A stretch of 64,000 nt of DNA from Diploscapter coronatus (Eukaryota; Nematoda; Chromadorea; Rhabditida; Rhabditidae), in assembly GCA_964036155.1 (NCBI GenBank), contig OZ038422.1, positions 44,105,201 through 44,169,200 on the forward strand, in the 5' to 3' direction. The position numbers and the translations under genes are program-made. Shown one piece after another: positions 22,262 through 36,394 of this stretch. The notes beneath the pieces were generated by a model. That model did not search any database. It was given only the letters and a program-made list of their open reading frames with translations, and was not told the DNA's origin. Every line of letters starts with the position of its first letter. Position 1 is the stretch's first letter.

Positions 22262-24335
22262 ATGCCGTCCCGAACTCGAACTCCGACTTCTGTAGACGAA
22301 ACAGCGACGATTCTGCAACAGATGGCAGAGGCACTCGGTCTGATCGACACTGTTCATCCTCATTTGGAGGAGGCAGAAAAGTAGGGTTTTTAAATTGCTT
22401 AATTTCGAACTCATGTTCGATATCGATTTTTAAATTCCTGAACAAGAACAGTTATCGGCAAGTATTTTCAGTAAAAATGAAAAAAAAACCTCCCATTCTT
22501 TACTGAACTTATGCGAAATAAGAAAATCTATCATTTTCTCTCAAAGCTCGCAAATGAAGCTATCTTTTTCCAGGAAACTTCTCTCGATCGCAGACAAATT
22601 CACGTCGAGTGGGAATGGAGCGTCTTGCAGAGTGGAGGGCCTGAGCAACACGGACAAGGTGCATCTGCAGAGAAGGCTGGCTGAGCGTTGCAGGCACAGG
22701 GCTGAGATTGTCACCGTCAACTATGACGAATTGTTCACGGACAGCAATTGTGAGGAGAGGTTCGAGAAGGATAGGGTAGGTCGAAGATCTGGAGATTCGA
22801 TATGTCAGACTATTTCATTGCCGAAATCTAATCGAATTGCGATCCTGAATTATTCAGAACCACCCCCGCGTGTTCTTCGTGTTCAATGCCGAGCACTTCA
22901 TCTCGTCGCTTCGTCAAACTCTTCTCTACAAACTGCTCAATGGAACGATGCTCTACCCGTGGCTTGTCGTCCTTGCAGTCAACAGTCAGGTAATGTTTTC
23001 ACGAAAAGTAGCTCAGGCTCAAAATCCTACTGGACTGTGAAAATTCCTATCTTTTTTGTCAGAATGCGAGCGTTATTTTTATTTTTCAGGATTTCTACGG
23101 TCACCTCGAGAAGCGAGTCCGTTCGCGTCTGTCCCCCGACCGCATCTGCGTCTCTCCAACTACGGATATCTCGACTTACCTGTCCCAATTCTATCAACTT
23201 CTTTCCAAGGACAAATTCCCCGAAATGTTCGGATTCCTCGCTAGATGCTCCTTCGCAAAGCAGCTCAACTACTTGTACCAGGTGGTTGTTTTTCTGCGTT
23301 TTCAAAGCTTTCTCTGTAGGGTTCTGGCAAGACTCAGTTATTTTGCTTATTTTAAAAATACTGTTGTTTTTAATTCTCTCCACGAAGTTTCATTATTTTG
23401 GTTAGAAATGAAACGTGTTCAGATGAACAGTGACTTTGACGTGCTGCGTCGCTGCACGGCTCTCATGCTGACAGAGCTGATTTGCCTCGAAGAGTTGACT
23501 ACCGAAAGGGCTGAAAGCGCGCTCAAATTCGTCATCGAAATGCACGTTCCTGCTGTTCCGTTGAAGAACCCTTTCTTCGACACTCTCAAAGGTAACGAAT
23601 TAAAGGGAAAAAATTCGCAAGCTTGATAATGCGGAGTCGTGATGATAATTTAGCGTTTAAAACTTTCTAAACTTCAGTATCTTTTGAATATCATTTTACA
23701 ATCCTGTTTTCTGCATCTATATTTTCCCTTTAAGATTTGTCCCTTCGTCAAATCGCAGTTCTGATGTGCGCCACTCGTCTCTTCAAGCAATTGGAGTCTC
23801 GTTTCGACGACAAGGCCGAGGCTCCTCAGATCAGCTTCCGACAGGTCTTTCTGGGTCTGCGTTTTTCTCATTGATAATTGAAATATTCGTCGATTCAGAA
23901 TACAAGCAGATGGCGAACAAGTCGTACAAGCTGTTGGACGTGAATTCGGACAAAATCATCTTCGAGGAGATTCGTCGACTCGGCTTCCTGGGACTGTTCA
24001 CTATTGGCAACACAACTACAAATGTCTCTTTCCAGTAAGTGCTTCGAATTGTTTTCAATTGCTATCTGCTAATATATTGCTTGTTCTTTTCATTATTATT
24101 CATTCACTAAGAACTCATGGCATTTACAGAAGACGACTATTTTCAATAGCTCTACATTTGACAACTGAAATTTTGATAACAGATTATTTTCTTCATATAA
24201 GATTCAGCTGTGATTAATTATGTTTTGAGAAAGATCTCCCTGCCCGTGGATGTCTATTCCCTATCAGAGCAATTCAAGACCCTCTCCCTGCCTGCAGCCG
24301 TTCAGGACTTCTTCGCTCACGTTTCTGCAATGTGA
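22262..24335 (+). CDS. Origin recognition complex subunit 4-like protein with degenerate ATPase motifs
   Basis: Eight exons: 22262-22380, 22574-22775, 22858-22989, 23090-23281, 23423-23591, 23735-23854, 23899-24034 and 24230-24335; 391 residues. The stretch LLYKLLNGTMLYPWLVVLAV, then LEKRVRSRLS, matches the ORC4 region LLYNLFD...LEKRVKSRFS, the AAA+ sensor-2/lid side. The C-terminal half fits the ORC4 winged-helix region, including FEEIRRLGFLGLF. ORC4 is part of the six-subunit complex that marks replication origins in the nucleus. Oddly, the place of Walker A reads VEGLSNTDK instead of GxxGxGKT, and Walker B reads FFVFNAEHF without the acidic pair, so ATP binding is unlikely. The donor at 23855 (CTGG|GTCTGC) is chosen over an earlier GT because it alone keeps frame into EYKQMANKS. 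ORC4 is preferred over ORC5 because of the EKRV-SR motif. Confidence 0.8.
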
Positions 24336-26211
24336 TTATAAAGTACCAAAATACGGGTGTCATTTTCATATTTATTATTTTGGATTAAGTAATCAATGAA
24401 CTTTTTTTTTATTATCTAGATGAAGAATTAGAATAAAAAGGAGTTTGCTTCTTGATTTGATTTTGCGTAACTCACGAAATGCACTCTTTTGTAGTTCCCA
24501 CTTGCACTTTATGAAATTACCACCTTATCCTCGCATTTTTCTCTGCAAGTTTTGTGACGAGACTAATTTAAATGCATTAATCTACACATTTCTTGTCGGA
24601 TGAAAACTCCTTCCATTCAGTTCTCTCCTCTCGTCTGAAAATGTTTGTCCCAGTTCCTTTCTCTACTAGCGAGGCAGTGTCAGTTTCAGTGCTACAGTCA
24701 TTCTGTCATGCAGTCAGTCAGTCAGTCAGTCAGTTTGCCTGCTGACTTTAATCTGCTTTTCTTACTTTCCCCTCATCTATTCGTCGATGCATTCAGAGAC
24801 TCGTCCTCCCTCCCTTTCCTTTCATCCCCAAGCTCCTCATTTCCTATGCAACTATGCAATATACCCCCTGCCTGCCTGCCTGTCCTCTGTACAGGTACGA
24901 TTATTCTCAGCCCAGTCAGAGTCAAATTCCCAGTCGCTTTACCCACACATTTCATTCGATTCAACTCATATCAATCCTCTTTTCACTTTACATCCATTCT
25001 TCTGTTCTCAATACTTCATTCTGATTCACAGCGCGCTTTACTTTTGTGCAATCTTTACTCATTCTTTTCTTCTTCGTCTCCCTACTATGGGGAATCAATG
25101 TCATTTCCCCGAAAGATGACAGTTATTCTTGAAAACGAAATGCATCTCCCGAAACATAATTATTCTGAGCTGAAAAAAGCAGTGCAGTCATATTTTTGAA
25201 CGAGTCTTCCCACTCAGTCATATTGATTAACGAAGACCCTTTGCATGCGAAACTTTACAGATTCGGTGGACGTGTCAGACGCCTATTATCGTATTTTAAT
25301 GTTGGGCACCCTTTTAGCTTCCATTTTCTGACACTGCCTTTTTCACGCGGTAAAATATTATCCTGCTCCTATGCTTCAATACAGGCGAGAGATTCGGCTT
25401 TTTTAGGTGGGGAAAGCTAGAAGGTGCTACGTCGTCTGGAATATTTTGTTCGCGATACGCATATGGTACCGGTCAAATGAAGTGACAGTTCGTGTTAAAA
25501 AGCGCCTTGTAAGAAATACGCGTATATTGCGCGTCACGACTATATGCTCAAGGTGAGAGGCTAGAGCTCAAAAAAAGGAGTTAGTGGGGGACAATGGAAA
25601 GAGTGATACCCAATTTCCCCTGCCTCTCACCCTTTCGCCATTTTTCAACACACGACCTATCACTTCGTTTGGCTAGAATAATATTTTGGGAGTAAAGAAG
25701 GCGTGACTTGCGTTCGTTAATGAACATGACTGACGATGAGTGATCTCATGACAATTTTATAAGTTATTTTGCCTTGCAAAATAGAAGATTTTGAAAAATT
25801 ATACCATGATTGGGTTGAAATTGTCAACTTTTGTCTTCACACCCATTTCTGTCACATTTTCGGCTTCTTTGAAACCTCACCTTTTCCGTGCAGAGATATG
25901 AATCTTTACGGCTTTTTACACTTGAATTTGGAAGAATTGCCTCACCCTTTTTGGAATTTACCAGAAATGACATCGAATACTGCAATTTCGATCGAATTTT
26001 CATTCTTTTGTTGTCGTTATTTCCCTAGTCATTTCTATGCATCAAATGGTCATTTTGAATGCTCTCTTTTCACTCCCTTTCCAATTTTCGGTAGGTACAG
26101 ATTTCATTCATCCAATCTCATTTTATTGAATTTTTCTGAAGTGATTCAGGTATTCAACTCTTTGGTTAAAAAGTCTTTTTAGAATGACAATCTGACGGGA
26201 TCAGCTTCGCA
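24336..26211. other. Intergenic, CT-rich, 1.9 kb
   Basis: ORC4 3' flank, then pyrimidine-rich plus strand with a CAGT microsatellite at 24711-24734. The frame 24645-25199 is low-complexity Ser/Phe/Leu sequence created by this composition. 25440-25600 is richer in CpG-containing words (TACGCGTATATTGCGCG) and may be regulatory. The right end is the promoter and leader of the gene at 26212, with TTTTTAG at 26177. Confidence 0.5.
24711..24734. repeat. (CAGT)6 microsatellite
   Basis: Six uninterrupted CAGT units followed by TTGCCTG. Confidence 0.9.
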
Positions 26212-29200
26212 ATGAGCTCGAACAAACCTCTCTGCACTTTGTTCGTCACCTTCTGCGATTACGAAAATGTGGTGAGTTATTTATTCATTTATCGTTATTT
26301 TTTTTCTGCTGAAAATATGCTCCTATTCTTCCATTTCATTACTGTACTGTTTTTACTATCATATTTCCAATTTTTCCTAACACATTTTCATTTATCACAT
26401 CGTGAAACTGTTAGAAAAGCGAACGGCATTCTACTTTCATATCTGCAGGTCATAGCCATTTTTGAGTAAATTCATAGTGACATTTTTGATCTGACTAACC
26501 AAAAACTGCCTGCGTTTTCATTCCATTATCCCTCTTTCATCCCTCTGAAAAGAATTCATACGAGGTTTATTTCCCAATCTTATAGTTCTCTGAAAAATTG
26601 AACTGTTTTTGTGTTTGGTGTTGGTAATACATTGTAGGCAAGAAGAGATTTCGGATCAAGTAGGACACTGAATGAAGAAGCTGCGTAACAAAAGAAGTGA
26701 GAACCGAGACAAGTTTGCTAACTGTAGGAGAGGAGTGAAGATAGAGGGAGGATAAGTAATGAAAAGAAGGGATGACAAGCAGTGAGAATAAGAGAGATGT
26801 GAAAATGTGCACGTTCTGGTTGACGGTCTCAACAAGTCAAGTGGGAGGGAGGATAATGAAAAAAGAAGAGAAAAAAATAAGCGGAACAGTCATTGGCAAA
26901 CTATTATTGTGTCAAGATATTCCAGTTTTTCTTATTCACATTTCTTTTAATTATCTTTTTTTATTCTTTTATCGTTTTTAGTAAATTTATTTCTTCAATT
27001 TTTTTCATTGGAGATAATTGTCATGTGAAGATGAATGATTTACTGTTGATTTCGACCTCAAAAATGTTTTTTTTTTGTCTTCCTACTCTGAATTTTTAGA
27101 CTTGCAATTTTGAATATAGTCAAATTTTTAGTTGATGAACTAAATTAGACAGGCGCTTGACTAGAGGCTTATTATTACAGAATAATACCACCAGTAGGGA
27201 ACAATAACTTGAATTAACTATGGATCGTGGTACTATGTGCCTTCCCATGCCCATTTCCCTCTCCGCTCTTAGGTTGGAACCGCCCCCTATTTATACTATC
27301 TGGGGTTGTGATAAAGACGCAGAGAAAAGGCGTGGAGTCCGAATTAGAGAAACTAGGAATGAGCCTAGTGATTCAAGGAGGGAAGGAAGGTGCTCGAAAT
27401 GTGTGTTGTATGTTGTATGGTTTTAGGAATTGTGAAATATTTGGTATTCTTATTCTTTGCAATATATCTAATCGAGAAGAACCGTCAGATTTGCATCATA
27501 GTTTGTCCGCTTGTTCCTTTTTGTAGAAATGGCGAACATGCGCTAGCAAAGTGAATTCTAGTGTCCACTTCCCCACTCATGATCCTTTCCCCTCTCCAAT
27601 ACAAAAATATCTGTCTTCGCTCTCTTCATTTTCATTTCGTTTCTAGCGTTCAGCAATTCATACAATAGAATAGCGAAGAGACAACAGCAGCAAACAAATC
27701 TGGGTCTTCCCTCTTCGTTTCCCTTCTGCCTTTTTTCTCCCTAACCCTATTCCCTTCCCTCATCCTCCTCCTTCCCTTCCCCTCTTCCTTTCGTTGCTTA
27801 ACTTCGAGCCCTCCCCTATTGCCTCACTTTCCATTTTCATCTCTCCATCTCCATTCCACAGTACCTGACTCCTCTTTCCATCGATCGGCTTATCTCTTGC
27901 TTATTTCAGTTGTTTTTCCCTCATTTTAGCCCGCTCAATTCCGTTAAATCTCTTATTTATTTGCACAGTTCAAATAGTGTGATTTGCACGATGAAAACAA
28001 TGACTGTCGCATTCATTCATTCAGAAACGGGAAATAACCACAGCGCACGTGTTCAGCACCAAGGACCAACTGCTCTACCCTCAGACCAGGAAGGTCTTCC
28101 ACAGAATCGGATGCAAAACTACATCATGTGAGTCGCGGTCTTATTTGAGATAATTTTCATTCAAAATTACGATATTAGACGATACCCCTTCTCCGAATAT
28201 GACGATCTCTTTTATACAGAGATGGGAATGTCTCTTTATTAGCCCTTGAAAATGGTATCATCTGAACTGTCATTTTAAAGATGCCTAATTATCTCGCCAA
28301 AAATTTGGACAAAGCAGTCTATCATAAAAAAAAAAACAAAGAAAAACTCATGAACACGTGCAATTTTAAAAGTAAAATTTTCAATACTGTCATATATTTC
28401 TGATCTCTTTCTTCCAGATTTGTCCTAGAAATTTGTGTAAATAGGCTAGAATCGATGAGGCAGAATACGCACGCTCCTATGAAATCTCCTCTTATTCAAA
28501 ATAGAGCAATGATCGTTTTGATTTATAGAAATCTACTACTAAACAAACGAGATCACACAACTAGTTTTTATGCGAAAAAGAAAATCCTGCCTGAATTGTT
28601 TTTTTTTTTTTTATGTATTGTATCATCATTTGCTATTTTCTTTTCTTCAAGAATTTCCTTTGAGATTCTTGAGAGGCACCATCTCAAAGGCATCTCATTT
28701 CGATTTGGCAGAATATTTTCTAGTCTTTAGCGCCTACATATTTTGACTATGCGCTGTGAGGGAAATGATGTTTCTAGCAAAACACTTCATTTTTTGCAAT
28801 TCTGATTTATGTGAGAGGAGAATTACCTGATTCAGGAACATTTTGCTAGAACATCAATACCTCTAAAAGCAATTTATTTTGTTAGTGATTTTTAAAAATT
28901 TGATTTCCCGAAGACTAGTCAGAATTGATGTTTCGAAGGAACTTGTATTCAGAGTCACAGAACTGGAAAAGTCGATATTTCTGAATCATTAGAAAAATTC
29001 GAACAATTTTTCCTTCAAATATAATATATCTTCAGATGAGACGAATCCCCGCAAAATGTTGTCTCCAATCCGCCTAATTGACGACACGACAAGTTCATCC
29101 GAAGACTACGGCAGTGCCAGTGGACAGACACTCGGCCATGGCAGGGCTACTAATTATCACAGTATCAAGGTTAGTTCTCTCGTTTTGTTGATATTTTAGT

Positions 29201-32200
29201 TCCTGGTCAGGCTGTGCGAGAATTTTCGTCTATTTTGGGGGTAATTTCCGTTTCCAAAAATCTCGGTCAATTCCACACCGCCTGTTTCTGATATATTGTA
29301 AGACGAAAATTATTTATTTTTCTGCGCTATTGCTTTGTAATGATTCATTTTTACAAATACTTCACGCCTACACTATCCAATGAAAAGAATTTGAAATTGA
29401 GAAATAGACTTTCAAAGAAATGTTTACAACTTTATGAAGACTATTTGAGGCTCTGAAAAGTGCTCAGCAACAATCGAACGGTTCTTACAACTCAAAGAAA
29501 TACCTGGTTCAGGAGGTAAAATTCATTTTGTCCTGCCTTTCTAAGAACACTTTTCAGATAGCCTTATCGTATTCCGCCCCTTTGACGATTTATCCCCCTT
29601 CCCTCAGTCCCACTTCCCCTCCCTACGATACCGTATCAGCTCTCACCCCAATCAGCAATGTCTCTCAAACCGACACCCGAGATTCAAACGCTAATTACCG
29701 AGGTAGTTATTTTTTAAACCATAAATATTTTTATTCGTCATATTAAAACGCACTTGATACGTTTTCATTCAAAAACTTGCGAGTTTTTTCCGAATTTTAA
29801 TTTCAAAAGTACTATGTGACTTTGGAATGCGAGTTGATGTGGTTGAAAATGGCATTGAAGATAGAGAAAGACAGGGAAAATAGCGAAATAAAACAGTTCG
29901 ACAGTTTGGCAGAGAAACAGAGCTGGGAAAGTGAGTAAACAATTTCATAAAATGGTCCTCCCTCTTTCTTTCGCAGTTTGGCTTTGGCTTATTTGACATC
30001 TCTTGCTTTTCTGCCTTGCTTATTTGGGCAATAAGGGGGTTCATGGCAGGAATTTGCCTTCGAGTTCAGAGTCAACATTCATAAAATGGCAAATCTAAAA
30101 GAGCAGAGAGAACTCAAAACTGATAAGGAAATGATAGGCTATCAGAAAAGAATTCCACAAAATTCACCTTTTGAAATAATCCTAAATGGAAACTTTCGAT
30201 AAGATTATCCACAAACCAAAAATGAGAAACTTGAACTGAACAAACTAAACTCGAGAATAGCTTAATCTTCGACATGAGTAATTCTAGATGGAAAAAAATA
30301 AGATGAGAATAATTCGAAAAGTTTTTGACCATTTTTCATGAAGAAATGGATAAAAACAACCAGAAAAATAATAATAATAATTGTGAAGTTCATAGACAAA
30401 CATTACGTGCAATCATTTTCCCCAAGTTCAAGTATGGAATCAGTGGATCGGTCGGTATTTCACACTACTATCTGCGTGCCATACGAGTTGTTTGTTTGGA
30501 AAGGGAGAGGCGATACTTGAGACACAAACTGTATTGTGAAGAAGTTAGGAAAAGAAAGGAATTATTGGAAAGAGAATAAAGAAATAAATAGAAATGGAAA
30601 TGAGAAGGCTGGAAGAGCGAATTCCTGAAATGGGGCAGGAAGAAGTCAGTTCTGCCACGTTGAATTCTTATTCCACTGTCAAGCTGTAGGCAATTTTCCT
30701 TAATATTATTATTCTTCTATAATCATTTATTTGTAGATGCTTTATCCCTCTCATTTCAACCTAAGTTAAGATAGATTAAAATTTGAAAACATCTTCTAAT
30801 TTTATTTTTGATCTCAATAATATAATATAATCTAATTAATAAAGAAAAAACCTCATATTTTATTACAAAGCTATTCACCCACTGATTTGCAGAAATCTCG
30901 ATTCCGATCCGCCAGAGAGCCTATTCCTACTCGAGGGACACCACGAAAGACGAGCTTCGATCGACGAAGCGATCAGCAGCCAGACAGGAAACTGAATTTC
31001 CTGGTAACAAGTTTCATTTCATTGTTTACTAGATCTTTTTTAAGAGTTTAATTTTTTTCGCAATTGATATTTTTGAACTGTAAACAAATTGACCTCAATT
31101 CGATTCAAAACACCAAAGGAATAATGTTTTGTTATTATAAAAAAAATAAAAAAAATTATACTTATTCTAAACACTCCAATTTTCAGCAACCCTAACTTCC
31201 CCAATCTCTAATCCCCCCGAATCCATTCCCTACTACTCTTTGCCAGTGATCAAACGTCGTCGCTCCCACAGCCACTCCTCTGCCCGTTCCAATTCCAACC
31301 GAAGCGGCAGTGGAACTATCGTCTCTGAGAGTAGGAGGGTCGAAGAATATCACGAAATTCGCAGAGGGTAAAAATTAGAAATAAAACATTCGAGAAATTT
31401 TGAAAATCCGCTTCTTATCTTCAATTTTTTCAGTATCGTGAAGAATATTGTGAGTAGAAAAACGAATGCCATTTTTTAAATACCAAGGGCTATTTGGATG
31501 ACCCCACACATTTTTCGTCCCATTTGAATTGCTTGCAATATTAGGATTATCATTTGTAATTCAACCTGTCAACAGTCGATATCAATGAACACCAAAACTT
31601 GTTCTTACTATTATTCACACTCGCGTTCGAATTGAATTTCAATATTCAATCATTATTATATGACGATCGTTGCTAAAATTTCTCTGAATTATTCTAAAAA
31701 TTATGATATTAGGTAATTTTTCTAATTATTTCATGAAGTGGCAGTTTTTATTTTTAAAAAATTAGGTCAAAGATCGTATCTCATTTGATGAAAGAATAAT
31801 ATTGCAGGTTGATCTTCAAATTTGAAATAATTCATTTTTAGGTCTCGTCCACATTCGCAAGAAATGCCTTCAGTAGCAGTGCTGGCTCAACAATACGAAA
31901 GAGATCACAGATGGACTCCGCAGACTGTGGAAAGGGAGGAGCAGAAGGAGAGAAGATCACCCAAAATGTCGCCCAAATCTGAACCCAATGTGAGAAGAGT
32001 AGTCATCGAAATGAATAATGGTGAGTTGAATAGTTTTGACTGTTTCTTCAAATTTATGTCTCGCCATTTTCTCGAAAGATATCCGACCAGTATGATAAAA
32101 GTTCGAGTCTTTTTACTAGACGAACTGAAATGAATGAAATGTGACCATAAATTAGTCGTAGTTTTCATGCAACTTTTGTCTTTCAATATCTTTTGATGCC

Positions 32201-35151
32201 TAATTTCTTTTGCACTCGGCAAATTTTTGTTTACCTATTAGTAAACTTTCATTCGCAGGTTAGTTTTTATGGCCGAAACAATACTCTGCATAAAGTGCAG
32301 TTTTATTTTACGTAAATTCATTCAGGATCAGGCTCAAATCGCTACGCAACTGTGCAACCATCTGGAGGAATCACAACGACAACAATCGTGGACATCGATC
32401 CGGGTTTTGCAATGGCTGCGAGAACTCCACCCACTTACGTCCGAGAGGAGTGCATTGTAAGTCATTCGAAATTAGGCGAATGAATTGTTTTTTTGATTAT
32501 AAATGATTCCAGATGGGACTTTAACATCACAATTTCTTTATAATAAAATTTCTTGCGTTTCTACTCCACAATTATCTTCATTCAATCGTTTTTTAGATCG
32601 AAGAAGAATTTCTGGAACGCAAATATTTCAAATCGAAAGGCAATGGATACTCGAACCAAGGCTCCAGTGTTATTCGAGTTTCTACTCCGGCGAAGTCTGA
32701 TCACGTAAGTGAGAATACAAGTATTTTTAGAGGTAGAATATTCAGAGAGTTGACATCGCCAAATTTCACGAAGATGTTGAAGAAGTTCGCAGAGCTGCGA
32801 TTCCTGTTCGATTAGCTGTGGAAGAATACGAAGCTAAAGTCACAGGTTGATCTTCATCAGCTATTTTCTTTATCTAAACATTAATCAAAAGCCGTGACAC
32901 CATTCGAGATTTTTTCCCATTTCAATGTGTTACAATATCATAAAATTTTGTATGTTCATGTTTAAATAAAATTATTCAGAAATCGCTTCCCCGATTCGTT
33001 CTCCAACTCCTCCTAAATCTGAGTGCAGCTCTCCCAAACTCGAATCTCCCAGAGCTCATCCTACAACGGCCACAGCAACTGCACATCAGCTGAGATCTTC
33101 ACAAATCAGAACGTCGGAATCTGTGCCGAGTCTAACTGACAGCAGACAAGGACAAGCTATGATGCACAGTTATGAAGAGCAGGAGAGGATTGTAATAAAG
33201 ACGAATGGGACGAAGACCACACTCAGGGATATCGTCAAAACAGAATCACCAAGACCTGCACCGAGAAGAGAGGAACAGATTCACACTATGCACAGGGATG
33301 TCAGAATCGAGCAGACTGAAGAGATGATCAGCACTGAACAGAGAAGGAGACTGCAGCAGGAGAAGGAGGAAGAGGAGAGGAGAAGGATTGAAATCATGGA
33401 AGAAGAATCGAGAATGAGGAGGAAGGCTGAGGAAGAAGCCAGAATCAGGGAAAAGCAGAGAATCGAGGAGGAACGCAGAAGGAAGGTTCAGGTAATTCAG
33501 TGAAAATTGGTTGAAGAATTGCAGTAAAATGATTGATTTATCAAATATCTTCCCTAAATTTTGATTTTCTAATGAAATAAGCATGGTTTCAGATGATTTG
33601 ATTTTCAGGAGGAGAACGAGATCCGTATTCGTGAAGAAAGAAGGCGCTACGAAGAAGAGCAGAGAATCATCGAAATTGAAAGGCAGAAACGAATCGAGGA
33701 GGAAGCTAAATTGGAAGAGTTCAGAAGAATCGAGGAAGAAATACGACAGAAGCAAATCGAGGAGAAGAGACGGTTGAAAGAGGAACAGAGACAGGTAGCG
33801 ATATGAGTTGATTTTCAATAGTTATTTTGTTTTTGAAATAGTGACACGAAGTTTGGAGCCATGAATTATTTCAATTATTCCGTATCTGGCTTTTCAATGA
33901 AACAGATCTTCTAAATTTATTTAAATTTTTAGACTTGGAGACGATATTGAATTATAATTGTTCTCGAAATTTCCATTTTGATTCACTAAAATCCTAAAAG
34001 ACATTTCAAGTATAATACGTTATTCAAACTTTTTACGTGCCATTATTTATGAACCCAGATAAATTCGACTTCCTCTCACATTTCATACCAAAAAGTCGTC
34101 GAAACTTTTCATTCTGTGATGATTACCACTTTAGAAAGAAGAGTACGAATCCAGAATCAGAGAAGAGCGACGCTTGGAGGAAGAACGACGAATCAAAATC
34201 GAAGAGGAGAACAGCAGGAAGCAAAGAGAAGAGCAGGATAGAATTAGGGAAGAGCGACGACAGGAAGAAGAGAGAATCAGAATCGAACAGGAGCAGAAGA
34301 GGAGGAAGGAAGTATTCGACCAATATTATCTAAAATTATCAATACATAAATTAAGAAGGAAGAAAATGAAGCTCGACTTCATGAAGAACGTCGTCTGGCA
34401 GAAGAAAAAAGGAGATTGGAAGAGGAAGAGAGAAGGAGGAAGGAGGAAGAAATTCGGAAAGAACAGGTAATTAGGTTCTTCCTATAATTTACTGATTTTA
34501 AAAATTAATGAAGACCTATTAAATCTCATGAATTATATGTGAACTTTATTAGGAGTTTTCATTTAGAAAATCAATCAATAATCTCACACGGAATGTCAAG
34601 TGGTGCATAGAACAAAAGTTTCTAACTTCTCTAGTGTACGCTATTTCACATTGCGGAAAAGTTCAGACCGAAATCAATTGATTATCGATCATTATTTCGA
34701 AAACCCAAGGCTATAGGCAGGTTGAGCAACGTTATGTCTACCTCCGTATGGCCTCGAATTTCCGAAAATGATCCAATAATCAACTAATTGTTGAAAGTCG
34801 CTTCATGAGCAGAAATGCACTAGTTAGCATTGCGTTGACAAACCGTGTATATTGCCGCTATTAGAGTATTATATATTATACTTGGCAAGGAAGTGGATTT
34901 TCTAACTTCAGGAAGAACGAAAACGACGTGAAGATCAAGAAGCTGAAGAAAGAGCCAAAGCTGAAAGGGAAAGAAAGAGGGTCGAGGAAGAGAAACGACG
35001 AGAGCAGTGGAGAGTGGACCAGATCGAGATAATCAAGAAGATCGAAGAGGAGCACAAAATTACTGAAGAGAGGAGAAGAATTGAACAGCAACGCATTATT
35101 GAAGAGAGGAAGACCGAAGATGAACGCATCAGAAAGGTCGGTTCGGTTTGA
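26212..35151 (+). CDS. Trichohyalin-like Arg/Glu-rich coiled-coil protein, candidate filament-associated protein
   Basis: Sixteen exons: 26212-26271, 28025-28127, 29036-29169, 29450-29515, 29558-29702, 30893-31003, 31187-31367, 31842-32020, 32326-32456, 32597-32704, 32746-32845, 32980-33491, 33609-33794, 34135-34311, 34356-34466 and 34912-35151; about 847 residues. The N-terminus (CTLFVTFCDYENV then KREITTAHVFSTKDQL) is not recognised. Residues up to about 600 are disordered, rich in Ser, Pro, Thr and Arg, including RRRSHSHSSARSNSNRSGSG. From about residue 540 to the end it is a long, nearly pure Arg/Glu/Lys helix with repeats such as EEERRRIE and REERRLEEERR, as in trichohyalin, which binds keratin filaments. 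The last exon may instead splice out at 35137 (AAG|GTCGGT). Its position directly upstream of four IF genes suggests, but does not show, a role with filaments. Exon phases all agree; the first two exons are the least certain. Confidence 0.65.
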
Positions 35152-36394
35152 TTTGATTTGCCTCTGAAAATTGATCATCTTGCATAGCTATTCCATTTCC
35201 TATTATAATTTTCTTTTGCATCTCGGCAGAAAATCATCTTACAGTGTTGGCATTGCTCATACTTGTATACCTTATCAAGCTATCTCTCAACTCCAAATGT
35301 CAAGTTCTTCCTAATTCCCAGCAAAATTCTCTTGAGAGATAGGCGGAAACTCTACAGAGACATTCTTCTCTGCTCTAAATAGCGTAGTTATGTCTGGGAT
35401 GGCATTTGATAAGGCGCAAGCAATTGTGAGAATCAGAAATTCAACGTACAAATTAGCCTCTTACAGAGTCATAAAATGATCAAGACTTGGGAATTCAGAC
35501 AAGGAGCATTACAACAGTAAAAAGTATTTGCTGTGTCTATGGACTGAATCGAAGAAAATGCTCATTAAATCCGTGACATTTAGATAAGATAGAAAAAGCT
35601 TACTATCATTTGCGACAAAACTATAAAAAGGCGTGAAGTAACAACAGCAGCTAATTAGTCCGAAATGGACGAATGCTTTTCCGATTACTGTACTTCTCAA
35701 TAGTAAATCTCAAATTTTTCTACCAAGGTCTTGTCCTTTCGAATTGACTTTAGAATTGGTTTTATTTAGAATAAAGTTATACTTCTTCCTAAATTTCATA
35801 AACCACTTACCTAATTACTCATATTAAGGTATTTTGTCATCTCATTGCTCTAAAATTTTGAAAGATCAATTTTATGTACTAAATTGACCCAAGTTTCCTA
35901 AATTTCCAATCAGCTGCAGTAAGGATAAAAGGTTTGAAGTAGCGAATATTTTTCATCTTGAAGTTATCTAGTTTGTTGTGCTCTAAAATGCAATAACTGC
36001 GTATTCTATCAGAAATGACTCTTCTTCTGCATTGCCAATGCCATGGCACATATCTGCCAAAATCGAATATGGAGGAGCATTAAAAGTTAATGCGCTTTTG
36101 TGCAATAAGCCATATTTGACGCCAGGAAACCAAAATCAATCGGTCATTAAATTGTAAATAGTACGGCGAATCGTGAGGCGCAGGCAGATTAATGACTCAA
36201 AAAATTGCCAAATTCAATTGCCCGAGCTTTTCCATTTGCACATTCTGAGAGCAGCGCAGTTTATTTATTCTTTACGACGAATTAGTGCTTGGTGATAGTA
36301 AAATCTGCGTGTCTTACGATTTACGCACAGTCATTTGCCTGAATCTCTTCGTAAAATTCTGACACCTCTGATATTTTCTGCTGCTAGCTAAGAA
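35152..36394. other. Intergenic before IF gene A
   Basis: AT-rich, no coding signal. Contains the promoter of IF gene A; CTGCTAG lies a few bases before its ATG. Confidence 0.55.

Noticed and set aside
22554..23405. 283-residue frame across ORC4
   Set aside because: Reads through three introns; only the part 22574-22775 is the true ORC4 exon.
24645..25199. 184-residue plus-strand frame
   Set aside because: Created by CT-rich sequence; the overlapping frame is open too and the composition is not protein-like.
31435..31451. Possible tiny exon in the trichohyalin-like gene
   Set aside because: Including it breaks the phase into the exon at 31842; skipping it keeps the frame.
33246..33818. 190-residue minus-strand frame opposite the trichohyalin-like gene
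   Set aside because: Antisense of Arg/Glu-rich codons gives Ser/Leu/Phe runs; no independent support.
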